Notes under the pieces: generated by a model
What the model was told of the DNA's origin: nothing
The model's database searches: none
What the model saw: only the letters and a program-made list of their open reading frames with translations
In this document: piece after piece, positions 28,056-36,879 of the stretch
How the letters are laid out: every line of letters begins with the position of its first letter
How positions within the stretch are numbered: position 1 is the first letter of the stretch
Assembly (NCBI RefSeq): GCF_002157875.1
Contig: NZ_CP021376.1
Coordinates: forward strand, 434,001 to 498,000
Length of the DNA stretch: 64,000 nt
Reading direction: 5' to 3'
From: Oceanisphaera avium
Lineage (GTDB): Bacteria; Pseudomonadota; Gammaproteobacteria; Enterobacterales; Aeromonadaceae
Made by a program: the position numbers and the translations under genes

Positions 28056-29261
28056 ATGTCCTCTTCCCATCCCCAAGGGCCGTTTATGGGTCGGCCTTTG
28101 ATTTCGGCACTGGCGATTGCCGCTTTAATGTTAGCGGCCGCAAACTTACGAGGTGGGCTCGTGGTTGTGGGCCCCTTGGTGGTGGACATTCGCGACAGTC
28201 TTGGCATTAGCGCCAGCTCCTTTAGCTTACTAACGACCTTACCCCTTATTTGTTTTGGGGTAATGTCGATTTGTGTACCTTGGCTGACTCGGCGCTGGGC
28301 ACCGCAATGGATCACCATTGTCGGATTAATAGTGATTAGTTTAGGCGTGGGGTTTCGCCTACTTGATAACTTTTCGTTAGTTATCTTAGGCACGCTCCTC
28401 CTAGGATGCGCGATTGCGGTGCTCAATGTCTTGATCCCAGGCTTAGTAAAGGCGTTTTTTCCAAGCCAAGTAGGCTTAATGACCGGCTTATACTCGGTGA
28501 CATTAAGTATGGGGGCCGGCATCGGAGTGTATTTAGCTGTCCCTTTAATGGAGCAATTTAATAATTGGCGTTTTCCGGTGGCCATGTGGGCGTTATTCCC
28601 CTTATTTTGTGTGTTATTTTGGTTGCCGATGCTCAGAGTAAAAAGTGTGGGCCGCCCGGCTAACCCGCAGCGCATTAGCCTGTGGCGAGATAAAACGGCA
28701 TGGGCCATTACCGTCTTTATGGGCTTACAATCGTTTTATTTTTATTCCATGGCCACTTGGTTGCCAAAAATATTATTAGAGAATGGCTTAGATGCCCATC
28801 AAGCTGGCACGGCCACGGCGCTGATAAACTTAGTGAGTATTCCTTTTAACTTATTTGTGCCTATTTTAGCGGCCAAAATGGCCCACCAACGATGGCTAGT
28901 GATAGGAACTTTCTTAGTGTCTTTTATAGGCATCTTAGGCGTGTGGTGGCAACCTACAGCGGCGCCCTTATTATGGGCAGCCTTTATTGGTATGGGTTGC
29001 GGCGGCTCCTTAAGTTTGGCGTTATCCTTTTTTGTATTGCGCGCCGAGAATACTGCCCAAGCCACGGCATTGTCGGCGATGGCGCAAAGCATAGGCTATT
29101 TACTGGCGGCGTTAGGGCCTGTGTCATTGGGTTTATTACACGATATGAGTGGCCACTGGCAGGGGGCGTTATTATTGCTGATGAGTTTACAACTTGTGCA
29201 ATTAATCAGTGGCTTAATTGCTGGGCGCCCGCTTAAAGTGGTACCCGATCAGCGTACTTAG
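28056..29261 (+). CDS. MFS transporter, CynX/NimT family
   Basis: This 401-residue inner membrane protein has 12 predicted spans. The start region, AALMLAAANLRGGLVVVGPLVVDIRDSLGIS, with its conserved LR motif after the first helix, is the hallmark of the CynX/NimT/YycB branch of the major facilitator superfamily. Members export or import cyanate, nitroimidazoles or other small anions; the substrate here is unknown and no cyanase gene is present. AAGGA precedes ATG 28056. It is divergent from mobA, and the ligase gene follows 74 bases later. Confidence 0.88.
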   Translation: MSSSHPQGPFMGRPLISALAIAALMLAAANLRGGLVVVGPLVVDIRDSLGISASSFSLLTTLPLICFGVMSICVPWLTRRWAPQWITIVGLIVISLGVGFRLLDNFSLVILGTLLLGCAIAVLNVLIPGLVKAFFPSQVGLMTGLYSVTLSMGAGIGVYLAVPLMEQFNNWRFPVAMWALFPLFCVLFWLPMLRVKSVGRPANPQRISLWRDKTAWAITVFMGLQSFYFYSMATWLPKILLENGLDAHQAGTATALINLVSIPFNLFVPILAAKMAHQRWLVIGTFLVSFIGILGVWWQPTAAPLLWAAFIGMGCGGSLSLALSFFVLRAENTAQATALSAMAQSIGYLLAALGPVSLGLLHDMSGHWQGALLLLMSLQLVQLISGLIAGRPLKVVPDQRT

Positions 29262-29335
29262 CTTAATGCTGTTTTTATAAGCGATATTTCCCTCCTATGC
29301 TTAACAGATAATGCCAGTCAGCCAAGGAGGGCGAC

Positions 29336-30196
29336 ATGCAATATTTTCTTACTTTATTGCCGCTGGCGGTAATATCCATTTCTGTTAATGCCGCGCACCC
29401 GAACGCGCCACCCCTGCAGTTAGCTGCTCGCTTTCAACAACAAGACGTTCGCCGCTATTGGGTGAGTGAAAAACTCGATGGCGTGCGGGCTTATTGGGAC
29501 GGTGAAGCACTGTGGTCACGGGCCGGACATCGCTTTATGGCGCCTAAGTGGTTTATCGCCTCGTTTCCACAGCAGCATTTAGATGGTGAGCTTTGGTTGG
29601 GGCGTGGGCAATTTGAGAAAGTATCGGCGGTGGTGCGCCGTTATCAAGCCAGCGATGATGAATGGCGAGAAGTGCGTTTTATGGTGTTTGATATGCCAAA
29701 CCAGCCACAAAAATTTAGTGAGCGAGTGCTGGCGCTAAACGAGTTAGCCTCCAGCCATTCCAGTCCTTATTTAGCGGTAGTTGCTCAGCGCAGACTACCT
29801 AATAATCAAGCGCTGGCCTCCTATTTAGCAAAGATAGTGTCTGGCGCAGGTGAGGGCGTTATGCTGCGCCATCAAGATAGTTTTTATCAGCCAGGGCGCA
29901 ACCAAGAGTTACTGAAGCTTAAACAGTTTCAAGATGCAGAAGCCAAGGTGGTGGCTTATTTGCCTGGACAAGGTAAATATAAAAACATGCTAGGTGCCCT
30001 CGTAGTACAAGATAAAGAAGGGCGCCAATTTCGCTTAGGGAGTGGCTTTAGCGATAAGCAACGCCACTCTCCTCCTGCCATTGGTAGTATCATTACTTAT
30101 CGCTATCAAGGACAGACTCATACTGGTCAACCGCGTTTTGCGCATTTTTTGCGAGTGCGCGACGATGAGCCTAAACTAGGCGGGAAAAGTAAATAA
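29336..30196 (+). CDS. Periplasmic ATP-dependent DNA ligase (Lig E type)
   Basis: The protein joins DNA nicks using ATP. At 286 residues it is a minimal ligase, with only the nucleotidyltransferase and OB-fold domains. Motif I is SEKLDGVRAYW with the adenylated Lys46. Further motifs are DGELWLG (III), GEGVMLRH (IV) and LLKLKQFQDAEAKVV (V). The first 20 residues, LTLLPLAVISISVNAA, look like a signal peptide, as in Lig E of Neisseria, Haemophilus and Vibrio, which suggests a periplasmic role, possibly on incoming DNA. AAGGAGG precedes ATG 29336. The chromosomal ligase is normally the NAD-dependent LigA. Confidence 0.94.
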   Translation: MQYFLTLLPLAVISISVNAAHPNAPPLQLAARFQQQDVRRYWVSEKLDGVRAYWDGEALWSRAGHRFMAPKWFIASFPQQHLDGELWLGRGQFEKVSAVVRRYQASDDEWREVRFMVFDMPNQPQKFSERVLALNELASSHSSPYLAVVAQRRLPNNQALASYLAKIVSGAGEGVMLRHQDSFYQPGRNQELLKLKQFQDAEAKVVAYLPGQGKYKNMLGALVVQDKEGRQFRLGSGFSDKQRHSPPAIGSIITYRYQGQTHTGQPRFAHFLRVRDDEPKLGGKSK

Positions 30197-30272
30197 TGTG
30201 CATAAGTAAACCTCTTAAATTAACGGCTAATTAGTATAGAGTGAGCCTTCAATCTTTATTAAGGAGCACTCG

Positions 30273-31061
30273 GTGTGTTTAATTGCGTTTTCTTGGCAGC
30301 CTGAACAAGGACGGCTGTTGTTATTAGCTAATCGTGATGAGTTTTATGCCAGACCCACACTTGCGGCTCATTGGTGGCCGGACTCGCCCAACATTTGGGC
30401 GGGGCGCGACCAACAAGCGGGGGGCACTTGGTTAGGGGTTAATCACAGCGGCCGGTTTGCAGCGCTCACCAATGTACGAGAAGCTCAGTTGCGGACCGGG
30501 CTGCGCAGTCGCGGTGAGCTAGTCAGTAATTTTTTAACCAGCCCCCTTAGCCCAGCGGCGTATTTACAACACGTATTACGCCAAGGCGAAGACTATGCCG
30601 GCTTTAACTTATTGTTAGGCGAGATGAACGAGCATCATAAGAGCGTAGGTGGCGTGAAAGCACAGCTTTGGTATGGCAGTAACCGAGTCGGCGGTGAAGC
30701 GCGATTATTAACGCCTGGTATTTATGGCTTATCAAATGCAAAACTTAATACACCGTGGCCGAAAGTGGTGCGCCTTAAGCAGGGGCTTAGCCAATTAAAG
30801 GAAGTTGATGAAAAAGCCGCCTTTGCTTTATTAGATGATAATCAGCCCGCTGATAAAGCAGACTTGCCCCATACGGGTGTGAGTGCTGAGCTTGAGTTAT
30901 TACTTTCTAGTGCTTTTATTCAGAGCGCTGAATACGGCACACGGGCGCAGACTTTACTTCATATTGAAGAGGGACATTTGACTATGCTTGAGCGCAGCCG
31001 AGGGGCACAGACACAATTACTCAGTACTCAACGTTTGCAGCTTAAGCTTGCGCCTTGCTAA
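30273..31061 (+). CDS. NRDE (TANGO2-like) family protein
   Basis: The 262-residue product starts MCLIAFSW with Cys2 exposed once Met is removed, and has the name-giving ANRDEFYARP at residues 19-28, then GRDQQAGGTWLGVN and YGLSNAKLNTPWPKV. Its fold resembles Ntn hydrolases. Eukaryotic TANGO2 is linked to heme or lipid handling, and the bacterial role is unknown. GTG 30273 follows AAGGAG. No partner gene is evident: the ligase lies upstream and the convergent symporter locus downstream. Confidence 0.92.
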   Translation: MCLIAFSWQPEQGRLLLLANRDEFYARPTLAAHWWPDSPNIWAGRDQQAGGTWLGVNHSGRFAALTNVREAQLRTGLRSRGELVSNFLTSPLSPAAYLQHVLRQGEDYAGFNLLLGEMNEHHKSVGGVKAQLWYGSNRVGGEARLLTPGIYGLSNAKLNTPWPKVVRLKQGLSQLKEVDEKAAFALLDDNQPADKADLPHTGVSAELELLLSSAFIQSAEYGTRAQTLLHIEEGHLTMLERSRGAQTQLLSTQRLQLKLAPC

Positions 31062-31236
31062 TGCATTTTTAATGCTGCTGCAATAGCTAGGCTTACCCAC
31101 AGCTAAAAAGGGGATTTTTTAGTCAGGCGATATTAAGAATTTTAGTGCGTGGCACCCAGATAAAAAGGTATGAATCATTAAAAAATAAGGCGAGCTCTAA
31201 GCTCGCCTTATTATTAAATTTACAAAACTAAAAAAA

Positions 31237-31368
31237 CTACACCAAATTACGCTTTTCTTGCTTTGCTTTTTGCACGTCTTTTAATACTGCGCGACACAGC
31301 ACCACTAATACCCAGAGGGTGAGTGCTGGCCAAACTAAGATATAAGCGCCTAATATAAATTCGTTCAT
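31237..31368 (-). CDS. Putative transporter small subunit (43 aa)
   Basis: A 43-residue protein, starting MNEFILGAYILVWPALTLW, has one membrane helix and a basic C-terminal tail KDVQKAKQEKRNLV. GGAG lies directly upstream, and the TAA stop of the symporter gene overlaps the start of this ribosome binding site (gap 9 bases), so the two are translationally coupled. Short proteins with this WP-containing helix and basic tail are known as small partners encoded after SSS-type transporters. It probably stabilises or regulates the symporter; that is inference. Confidence 0.85.
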   Translation of the reverse strand: MNEFILGAYILVWPALTLWVLVVLCRAVLKDVQKAKQEKRNLV

Positions 31369-31377
31369 AATAACTCC

Positions 31378-33075
31378 TTAGCTATTAGCTTGGCTTGATG
31401 AGTGAGCATGAGCAGGACGCAAGCCTTGCTTTACCTTAGGCAGTACTTCATTACGCGTATCATAATGGCTAACGCGCTCATTGATTAAATCAAAATCAAA
31501 GCGTTCTTTATTAAATAAGCTCACACCGACACAGACTAAGGTACTGGCGCCGTAAGCCACCAGAGATGAGAGTAATACCGTATACTCACGTAAGAATCCG
31601 GTCGCATAGTAGGTCATGGCCAGTGCCGCTAAGGTGCCGGCAATAAAGCCTGCCCACTTACCAAAAAAGCCAAACGCCATCAGTCCAATCACTACCCCAG
31701 CCCCAATGCAGGCAAGTAATTCAAAACTTAAGCCAATGGCGCCGTCCATGGGTAATAGGCTAGAGCGTGCTAATAAGAATAAAACTAAGCCCACGACCAC
31801 AGCACTGGTAAAGGCAAAGTTAGTAATTTTATCCCAGTAACAGCTGGCGATAACTGGAAATACAATGGCTCCCCATAGCGCGCCGACAAATACCAGCATC
31901 ACTAAAATATCAAATGAATAACTGGCTAAAATAATACCAATCATGGTGGCGGCAACCATGGTTAAGCGACCAATAAATAGCATGCGCTTAGGATCCACTT
32001 TGCCTTTAGCTAAGTTTTTACCGTAAATATCGGCCATAACAATGGCAGATAAGGCAGATAAGTCAGAGTCAGCGGTAGAGGATAAGGAGCCAATGACTAG
32101 GATAAAGAATAAACCGATGAAAAAGGGTGGCAAATAAGAAGAAACCATTTGCGGGATCAAATTATTATTTACGCCATTTAAAGGCTCTACGCCCAAGGTC
32201 AGCGCCATTAAGCCAATCATGCCCAAGCCAATCACGATGGCGCCATACCCAAGCGTGGCGGTAACAAACGTGGATTTAATGTGTTTTTCGTTAACGGCAA
32301 ATAAACGCTGAGAAATGGTTTGGTTACCTATGGCATAGGCGAGAACTGCAATAAAAAACGGGGCCCCTTGGTTTAAAATGGCGTCGGTCGAGAAAAAGTC
32401 GACTTGCTGAGCACTCATGTTTTTAAAACCATCGAGCATGACGCTTGGGCCGCCCATCGCAAACAGCACCGCGGGAATAATAACAATCGCAATGCCCATT
32501 AAGGCAATGAGTTGTGCAAAATCGGTAAAGACTGAAGCTCTAAAACCCGACCACAGTGTGTAACTCAATACGCCAACGCCGGCGATAACGATACCCGTTT
32601 GAAATGACAGCGGTGATAATACCGCGACCAAAGCACCGGCGGCGGTAAAGTTCACCATCAAACTGATAATACTGCCTAAGACATTAGAGAAGGCTAAAAT
32701 AAGTTGGCTTGAAGAGCCGTGACGAGCATGAATGAGCTCACCTAGCGTATGCGCCTTAGGCGCTAAATTTCTAAAGCGTCGACCGAAGGGATAGATAAAT
32801 AAAATCATCAAAGCGCCCCATAAGCCATAATGTAAAGGGCCCGAAATCCCGTATTCATAGCCAGAGGTGGCCGCTGCATAAAAAGAGGCGGCCCAGATCC
32901 AGGTCGCCGTCATGCTGGCTGCACCCATGCCATAGCCAATACGCTGGTTAGACACCATAAAGGCATCGGCGTCTTCTTGTTCTTCTTTAATGAGGGTGGT
33001 TAAAAAGTAAGTGCCACCGTAAAAGGCGGCCAGCAACACCAAGACAGTGATGCTAGAAAATTGATAGAGTTCCAA
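31378..33075 (-). CDS. Sodium:solute symporter (SSS family)
   Basis: This inner membrane protein of 565 residues with about 13-14 spans has the LeuT-fold SSS pattern: GAASMTATWIWAASFYAAATSGYEYG, LGELIHARHG, AIGNQTISQRLFAVNEKHIKSTF and LVIGSLSSTADSDLSALSAIV with the sodium-site serines. Substrate is unknown; urea or a carboxylate is possible. TTG 33075 has GGAG six bases upstream; TTG 33087 lies before that site and is less likely. It is followed at once by its small partner gene. The leader, over 200 bases, contains a tiny reading frame with a strong ribosome binding site. Confidence 0.9.
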   Translation of the reverse strand: MELYQFSSITVLVLLAAFYGGTYFLTTLIKEEQEDADAFMVSNQRIGYGMGAASMTATWIWAASFYAAATSGYEYGISGPLHYGLWGALMILFIYPFGRRFRNLAPKAHTLGELIHARHGSSSQLILAFSNVLGSIISLMVNFTAAGALVAVLSPLSFQTGIVIAGVGVLSYTLWSGFRASVFTDFAQLIALMGIAIVIIPAVLFAMGGPSVMLDGFKNMSAQQVDFFSTDAILNQGAPFFIAVLAYAIGNQTISQRLFAVNEKHIKSTFVTATLGYGAIVIGLGMIGLMALTLGVEPLNGVNNNLIPQMVSSYLPPFFIGLFFILVIGSLSSTADSDLSALSAIVMADIYGKNLAKGKVDPKRMLFIGRLTMVAATMIGIILASYSFDILVMLVFVGALWGAIVFPVIASCYWDKITNFAFTSAVVVGLVLFLLARSSLLPMDGAIGLSFELLACIGAGVVIGLMAFGFFGKWAGFIAGTLAALAMTYYATGFLREYTVLLSSLVAYGASTLVCVGVSLFNKERFDFDLINERVSHYDTRNEVLPKVKQGLRPAHAHSSSQANS

Positions 33076-33562
33076 AATCCTCTCCAAAACTTGAGCGAGT
33101 AAGTACTCGGCAATAGCAAGGCAAACCCCAGCTTACAGTAGGTAAAACACTGTAAAACGAGTTTGATTAGATGACTTGGCTGGCGACAACGGACGCGAAC
33201 AAGCCCTAAAGAAGGACGGTGTTTAAAAAGCAAAACGAGAGACGTTGACGATAGCCGAGTGATGTGTGGTTGACGACACTGAAGGTCGTAACTTAGGGTA
33301 AAGCTTCGATGGCACCCATCATAGGTGAAACACCTCCTGTGACAGCGTTTAATTATGCGTCTGAAATGCATTAAACTTTAAATATCAGCGCATACCTTAA
33401 CTCCAAGTTCAGGTTTTGTCTAGCCTCGGACAGAATCCGTCTTAGGTGACTAGCCGTAAATCGGCGAGTTAGCTATAATTGCGCACCCCCAGATCCACCG
33501 AATAACGTAGCGTGTTTGGCCTAAGGCTTGCGCACTTAATTTCGTGTTAACCAGGAGTAGTC
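33076..33562. other. Divergent leader region of the SSS and purE genes
   Basis: These 487 bases carry the SSS leader on the minus strand: the short reading frame at 33293-33322, the hairpin over its ribosome binding site, two copies of GTTGACGA at 33244-33251 and 33269-33276, and a TTACAG/CTGTAA pair at 33133-33155. On the plus strand, TATAAT at 33474-33479 may be the purE -10 box, but I see no fitting -35 and no clear PurR box. A 123-codon minus-strand frame here is rejected as coding. Confidence 0.5.
33293..33322 (-). CDS. Candidate leader peptide upstream of the SSS gene
   Basis: AGGAGGTG (complement at 33331-33338) stands eight bases before ATGATG, opening a nine-codon frame MMGAIEALP with stop at 33293-33295. 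AGGTG-TTT-CACCT forms a hairpin over the ribosome binding site. A strong Shine-Dalgarno here, over 200 bases before the transporter gene, suggests a translated control peptide. No codon run points to a specific amino acid. Confidence 0.35.
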   Translation of the reverse strand: MMGAIEALP

Positions 33563-34057
33563 ATGCAAGCAAAAGTTGCCGTCATCATGGGCTCAAAAAG
33601 TGATTGGCCCACCATGGAAGGCGCCACACAGATTATGGATATATTACAGGTGCCTTATGAAGTGGAAGTGGTGTCGGCGCACCGCACGCCCGATCGCCTC
33701 ATGAGTTTTGGCGAACAAGCAGTGGAGCGCGGTTTTGAAGTGTTGATTGCCGGCGCCGGTGGTGCGGCGCATTTACCGGGCATGTTGGCTGCTAAAACTC
33801 GCTTGCCCGTGTTGGGCGTGCCCGTACAAAGCCGCGCATTAAATGGCATGGACAGCTTATTGTCGATTGCCCAAATGCCCAAAGGCGTGGCTGTAGGAAC
33901 CATGGCCATCGGCGAAGCAGGTGCATTTAATGCCGGTTTACTAGCGTGCCAAATTTTGGCGAATAACGACTCAGCATTAGCCGAGCGTCTTGAGGCCTTT
34001 CGCCAAGCACAAACCGCCACTGTGTTAGCTAACCCTGACCCAAGGAGTGCAGAATGA
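33563..34057 (+). CDS. purE: N5-carboxyaminoimidazole ribonucleotide mutase
   Basis: PurE moves the carboxylate of N5-CAIR to C4 to give CAIR in de novo purine synthesis. The 164-residue protein has [10 protein letters not shown] at the substrate loop (residues 9-18), [10 protein letters not shown] with the catalytic His region, and [11 protein letters not shown] and [18 protein letters not shown] precedes ATG 33563. The last codons overlap the start of purK by four bases (ATGA), typical of a translationally coupled purEK operon. Confidence 0.97.
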   Translation: MQAKVAVIMGSKSDWPTMEGATQIMDILQVPYEVEVVSAHRTPDRLMSFGEQAVERGFEVLIAGAGGAAHLPGMLAAKTRLPVLGVPVQSRALNGMDSLLSIAQMPKGVAVGTMAIGEAGAFNAGLLACQILANNDSALAERLEAFRQAQTATVLANPDPRSAE

Positions 34058-35121
34058 GCCGGATTTGGGTATTAGGTGCTGGCCAACTGGGCCAAATGTT
34101 AAAGCATGCAGGTATGCCGCTTAACTTAGATGTGCAAGCCATAGACATAGAGTCACAAGAAACATTGCCGCTACAAGCCCATGAACAAGTGACTGCCGAA
34201 CGTGAACAATGGCCCGATACAGTTGCCACACGCCAATTAGCCAGTCATGGCGCTTTTGTTAACTTGCAGACATTCCCGCGCTTAGCGGATCGTTTTAGCC
34301 AAAAATCAATTATCGACCAACTAGACTTAGCCACTGCCCCTTGGCAGTTAGTGGACAGTAATACTAGCGCCGAAGGTCTCCATGAAAAATTAGGTGAGCG
34401 TGTCCTGCTTAAACAACGCACCGGGGGTTATGATGGTCGTGGCCAGCATTGGTTACGCGAACCAGGACGGGACGCTGTGCCGGATGGTTGGCATGAGATG
34501 TGTATTGCCGAACAAGCTATCGACTTTGATGAAGAAATGTCGGTGGTAGGGATGCGCACCCGTGAAGGAGAATGTTTTTTCTATCCCTTAACGCTTAACT
34601 TACATGTCGATGGTATTTTGCTGGGCTCGGTGGCACCGCTGCCCCGACTGGGTCACTTGCAAGAAAAAGCCGAGCAAATGCTAGCTAAACTTATGAACCA
34701 CTTAGATTATGTGGGCGTCATGGCCATGGAATGCTTTAGGCTTGGCGATACGTTACTGGTGAATGAGCTCGCTCCTCGAGTGCATAACAGTGGGCATTGG
34801 ACTCAAGCCGGCGCCAATATAAGTCAGTTTGAAGCCCATTTGCGGGCGGTAGCTAGCTTGCCGCTAGTGCAACCTACCGTAAAAAATACCAGTGTTATGG
34901 TTAACTTAGTGGGTGTGGACTATCAAACAACATGGCTCAGTGTGCCGGGTGCAGAGGTGTATTGGTATGGCAAAGACGTACGACCGGGTCGTAAAGTGGG
35001 CCACATTAACTTTTGCCTGACGAGCGGTGGTGAAACTAAGCGCGCGCTTGATCAGTTACAACCCCTACTGCCAGCAATGTATGGAGAAGTACTAGATTGG
35101 TTACGCAGCCAGCTGGATTAA
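34054..35121 (+). CDS. purK: 5-(carboxyamino)imidazole ribonucleotide synthase
   Basis: PurK uses ATP and bicarbonate to make N5-CAIR from AIR, directly feeding PurE. The 355-residue ATP-grasp protein opens with [17 protein letters not shown] and has [31 protein letters not shown] and [18 protein letters not shown] for ATP and substrate binding. A strong terminator follows 25 bases after its stop, ending the purEK operon. Confidence 0.97.
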   Translation: MSRIWVLGAGQLGQMLKHAGMPLNLDVQAIDIESQETLPLQAHEQVTAEREQWPDTVATRQLASHGAFVNLQTFPRLADRFSQKSIIDQLDLATAPWQLVDSNTSAEGLHEKLGERVLLKQRTGGYDGRGQHWLREPGRDAVPDGWHEMCIAEQAIDFDEEMSVVGMRTREGECFFYPLTLNLHVDGILLGSVAPLPRLGHLQEKAEQMLAKLMNHLDYVGVMAMECFRLGDTLLVNELAPRVHNSGHWTQAGANISQFEAHLRAVASLPLVQPTVKNTSVMVNLVGVDYQTTWLSVPGAEVYWYGKDVRPGRKVGHINFCLTSGGETKRALDQLQPLLPAMYGEVLDWLRSQLD

Positions 35122-35145
35122 CCTAGTCGACAAAAGCCTATAAAA

Positions 35146-35182
35146 AAAAGCCCCAAGCAGACACACTGCTTGGGGCTTTTTT
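35146..35182 (+). terminator. Terminator of purEK
   Basis: AAAAGCCCCAAGCAG pairs with CTGCTTGGGGCTTTT around a five-base loop and continues into T. The stem also works on the other strand for the convergent small membrane gene. Confidence 0.93.
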
Positions 35183-35240
35183 AATAAGCTTAAATAAGAG
35201 AGTCAGATGTGATTGGCGCTCTCACCTCTCACATTTGGCT

Positions 35241-35462
35241 TTAAACCAAAGGCTGGCCCATTTTATCTTGCGCGATGAGGCGCACCACATAGGCGAGCTT
35301 AAATAAAGCGGCACTGATCACCAGCGTAATGTGCATAAACACCGTCATGCCTAAGGTTACTTTTTCTTCTTGTAAATAAGCAATGCTCAAGGCGCCACAG
35401 GCCACCACTAAAAAGATCACCATAGCGATGTTAGCTACGCGCAGTAATTGAGTATGACTCAT
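35241..35462 (-). CDS. Small membrane protein (73 aa), unknown
   Basis: The product starts MSHTQLLRVANIAMVIFLVV and has two membrane helices, about residues 8-30 and 40-62, joined by a short charged loop LQEEKVT, with a basic end RLIAQDKMGQPLV. GGAG lies eight bases before ATG 35462; an in-frame GTG three codons earlier overlaps that site. I do not recognise the family. About 90 bases upstream is an FNR-like box, which would fit a role linked to oxygen or respiration if real. Confidence 0.75.
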   Translation of the reverse strand: MSHTQLLRVANIAMVIFLVVACGALSIAYLQEEKVTLGMTVFMHITLVISAALFKLAYVVRLIAQDKMGQPLV

Positions 35463-35552
35463 AATGTGCACTCCAAATACCAGTTACGAGCATCCTATGC
35501 CTATCTAACTCTTGAGTCAAGAATTTATGTGACCTTTAAATAAAACTTTGCT

Positions 35553-35566
35553 TTGATATAGATCAT
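35553..35566. promoter_or_regulatory. FNR-like box
   Basis: TTGATATAGATCAT matches the FNR consensus TTGAT-N4-ATCAA with one mismatch. It lies between the divergent small membrane gene (start 35462) and the RND adaptor gene (start 35731), and could act on either. Confidence 0.45.
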
Positions 35567-35730
35567 AAAGAAGACGGCTAATTATCTTTAGTCATTAATA
35601 ACCTATGCCACTGGCTAACCGGGGGACTCTCTTCAAGCTGTGAGCAGAGTATGAGAACGAGGGCATAGTGTTGTTCCACTTGGCTCTATATTGCTATGCT
35701 GGAATATTATTAATCATTGAGGAAGTGGTG

Positions 35731-36879
35731 ATGGCGCCCTCCAAAGCAGGCTCATGGTTAGCTAGCCATAAAAAATTAACATGGTGCGTCGTCATCATTA
35801 TGTTGCTGATGTTGTGGTGGTGGCGCGGTGACCTACAACAAGCCCAAACTAATGTGCCTCCAGTGCGCCCAGGCAATGAAACACGCGACGCCTTTGTCGT
35901 ACAAGCCAAGGTCATTAAGGCGCAGCCGTATCAAGAAAATATGGTTGTTCAAGGTAAGCTTATCCCCATATATAGCGTAACTATGCGTGCTCAAGTTAGC
36001 GGTACAGTGCAACAACGTGAGCAACTTGGGCAAAGCGTTAGCCACGATCAGGTGCTAATTACACTCAGTGATGAAGGGCGAAGCGCTAGCCTTAAACAGG
36101 CGCAAGCAGACTTAGCGCTTCGCCAAGCAGAAGCCAGTGCAGGGGCTCGCTTACGTGCTAAACAGCATATTTCTCAAACTCAGCTCTTAACCCTTAAAGC
36201 AGAGGCAGCGGCGGCGCAAGCAACCCTAACCAATGCTCAATTAGCGCTAAAACACAGCCAAATTCGAGCGCCATTTGCCGCTAAAATAGACAATTTAGCG
36301 GTAGAGGTGGGGGATTTTGTACAAGTGGGGGAGGAGTTATTAACCTTAGTGGATACCCGTCGCCTTAAACTTAATGCGTCAGTGTCTTCGCAAGAAGTGA
36401 CTAAGTTAAGTGAAGGTTTGCCGGTGCGGGTGAGGTTATTAGATGGTCGCGAGCTACAAGGTAAGCTGGGTTTTATTGCGCAAGCGGCAGATGAGCAAAC
36501 TCGCAGTTTTGCGTTAGAAGCTGAGATAGATAATCCACTGGGTTGGCGCGTTGCCGGCGCCAGTGCAGGCTTACATATTAGCCTACCGATAGAAGAAGCG
36601 ATGCGTCTCTCGCCGGCATTACTTGCCCTAAATGACCTGAGTCAACTTGGAGTATATATCTTAGATGAACAAGATCGTATGCATTGGCAGCAGGTGGAAT
36701 TATTAAGCATTACCCCAGAGGCGGCGTGGGTGAGTGGTTTGGGTACACAGGCGCGAGTGGTAACGCGAGGCGCAGATTTTGTGACCACAGATACACCACT
36801 TAAGGTGAAAATGTTAGAAGAGGCAACGCCTGTTAAAAATACCGCTCCTCTCGCCAGCCCTGAGGAGCCGCGCCCATGA
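35731..36879 (+). CDS. RND efflux periplasmic adaptor subunit
   Basis: This 382-residue membrane fusion protein is anchored by one N-terminal helix (LTWCVVIIMLLMLWWW) and not by a lipid. It then shows the hairpin and lipoyl halves: TMRAQVSGTVQQREQLGQSV and SQIRAPFAAKIDNLAVEVGDFVQVGEELLTLVD, and a beta-barrel region. GAGGAA precedes ATG 35731. Its TGA overlaps the ATG of the permease gene (ATGA), so the two are coupled. No outer membrane channel gene follows, so the pump probably uses a TolC-type protein encoded elsewhere. Confidence 0.92.
   Translation: MAPSKAGSWLASHKKLTWCVVIIMLLMLWWWRGDLQQAQTNVPPVRPGNETRDAFVVQAKVIKAQPYQENMVVQGKLIPIYSVTMRAQVSGTVQQREQLGQSVSHDQVLITLSDEGRSASLKQAQADLALRQAEASAGARLRAKQHISQTQLLTLKAEAAAAQATLTNAQLALKHSQIRAPFAAKIDNLAVEVGDFVQVGEELLTLVDTRRLKLNASVSSQEVTKLSEGLPVRVRLLDGRELQGKLGFIAQAADEQTRSFALEAEIDNPLGWRVAGASAGLHISLPIEEAMRLSPALLALNDLSQLGVYILDEQDRMHWQQVELLSITPEAAWVSGLGTQARVVTRGADFVTTDTPLKVKMLEEATPVKNTAPLASPEEPRP

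Noticed and set aside
33000..33371. A 123-codon minus-strand frame upstream of the SSS gene
   Set aside because: It is rich in Cys, His and Arg with no domain pattern, and overlaps the start of the SSS gene in another frame.
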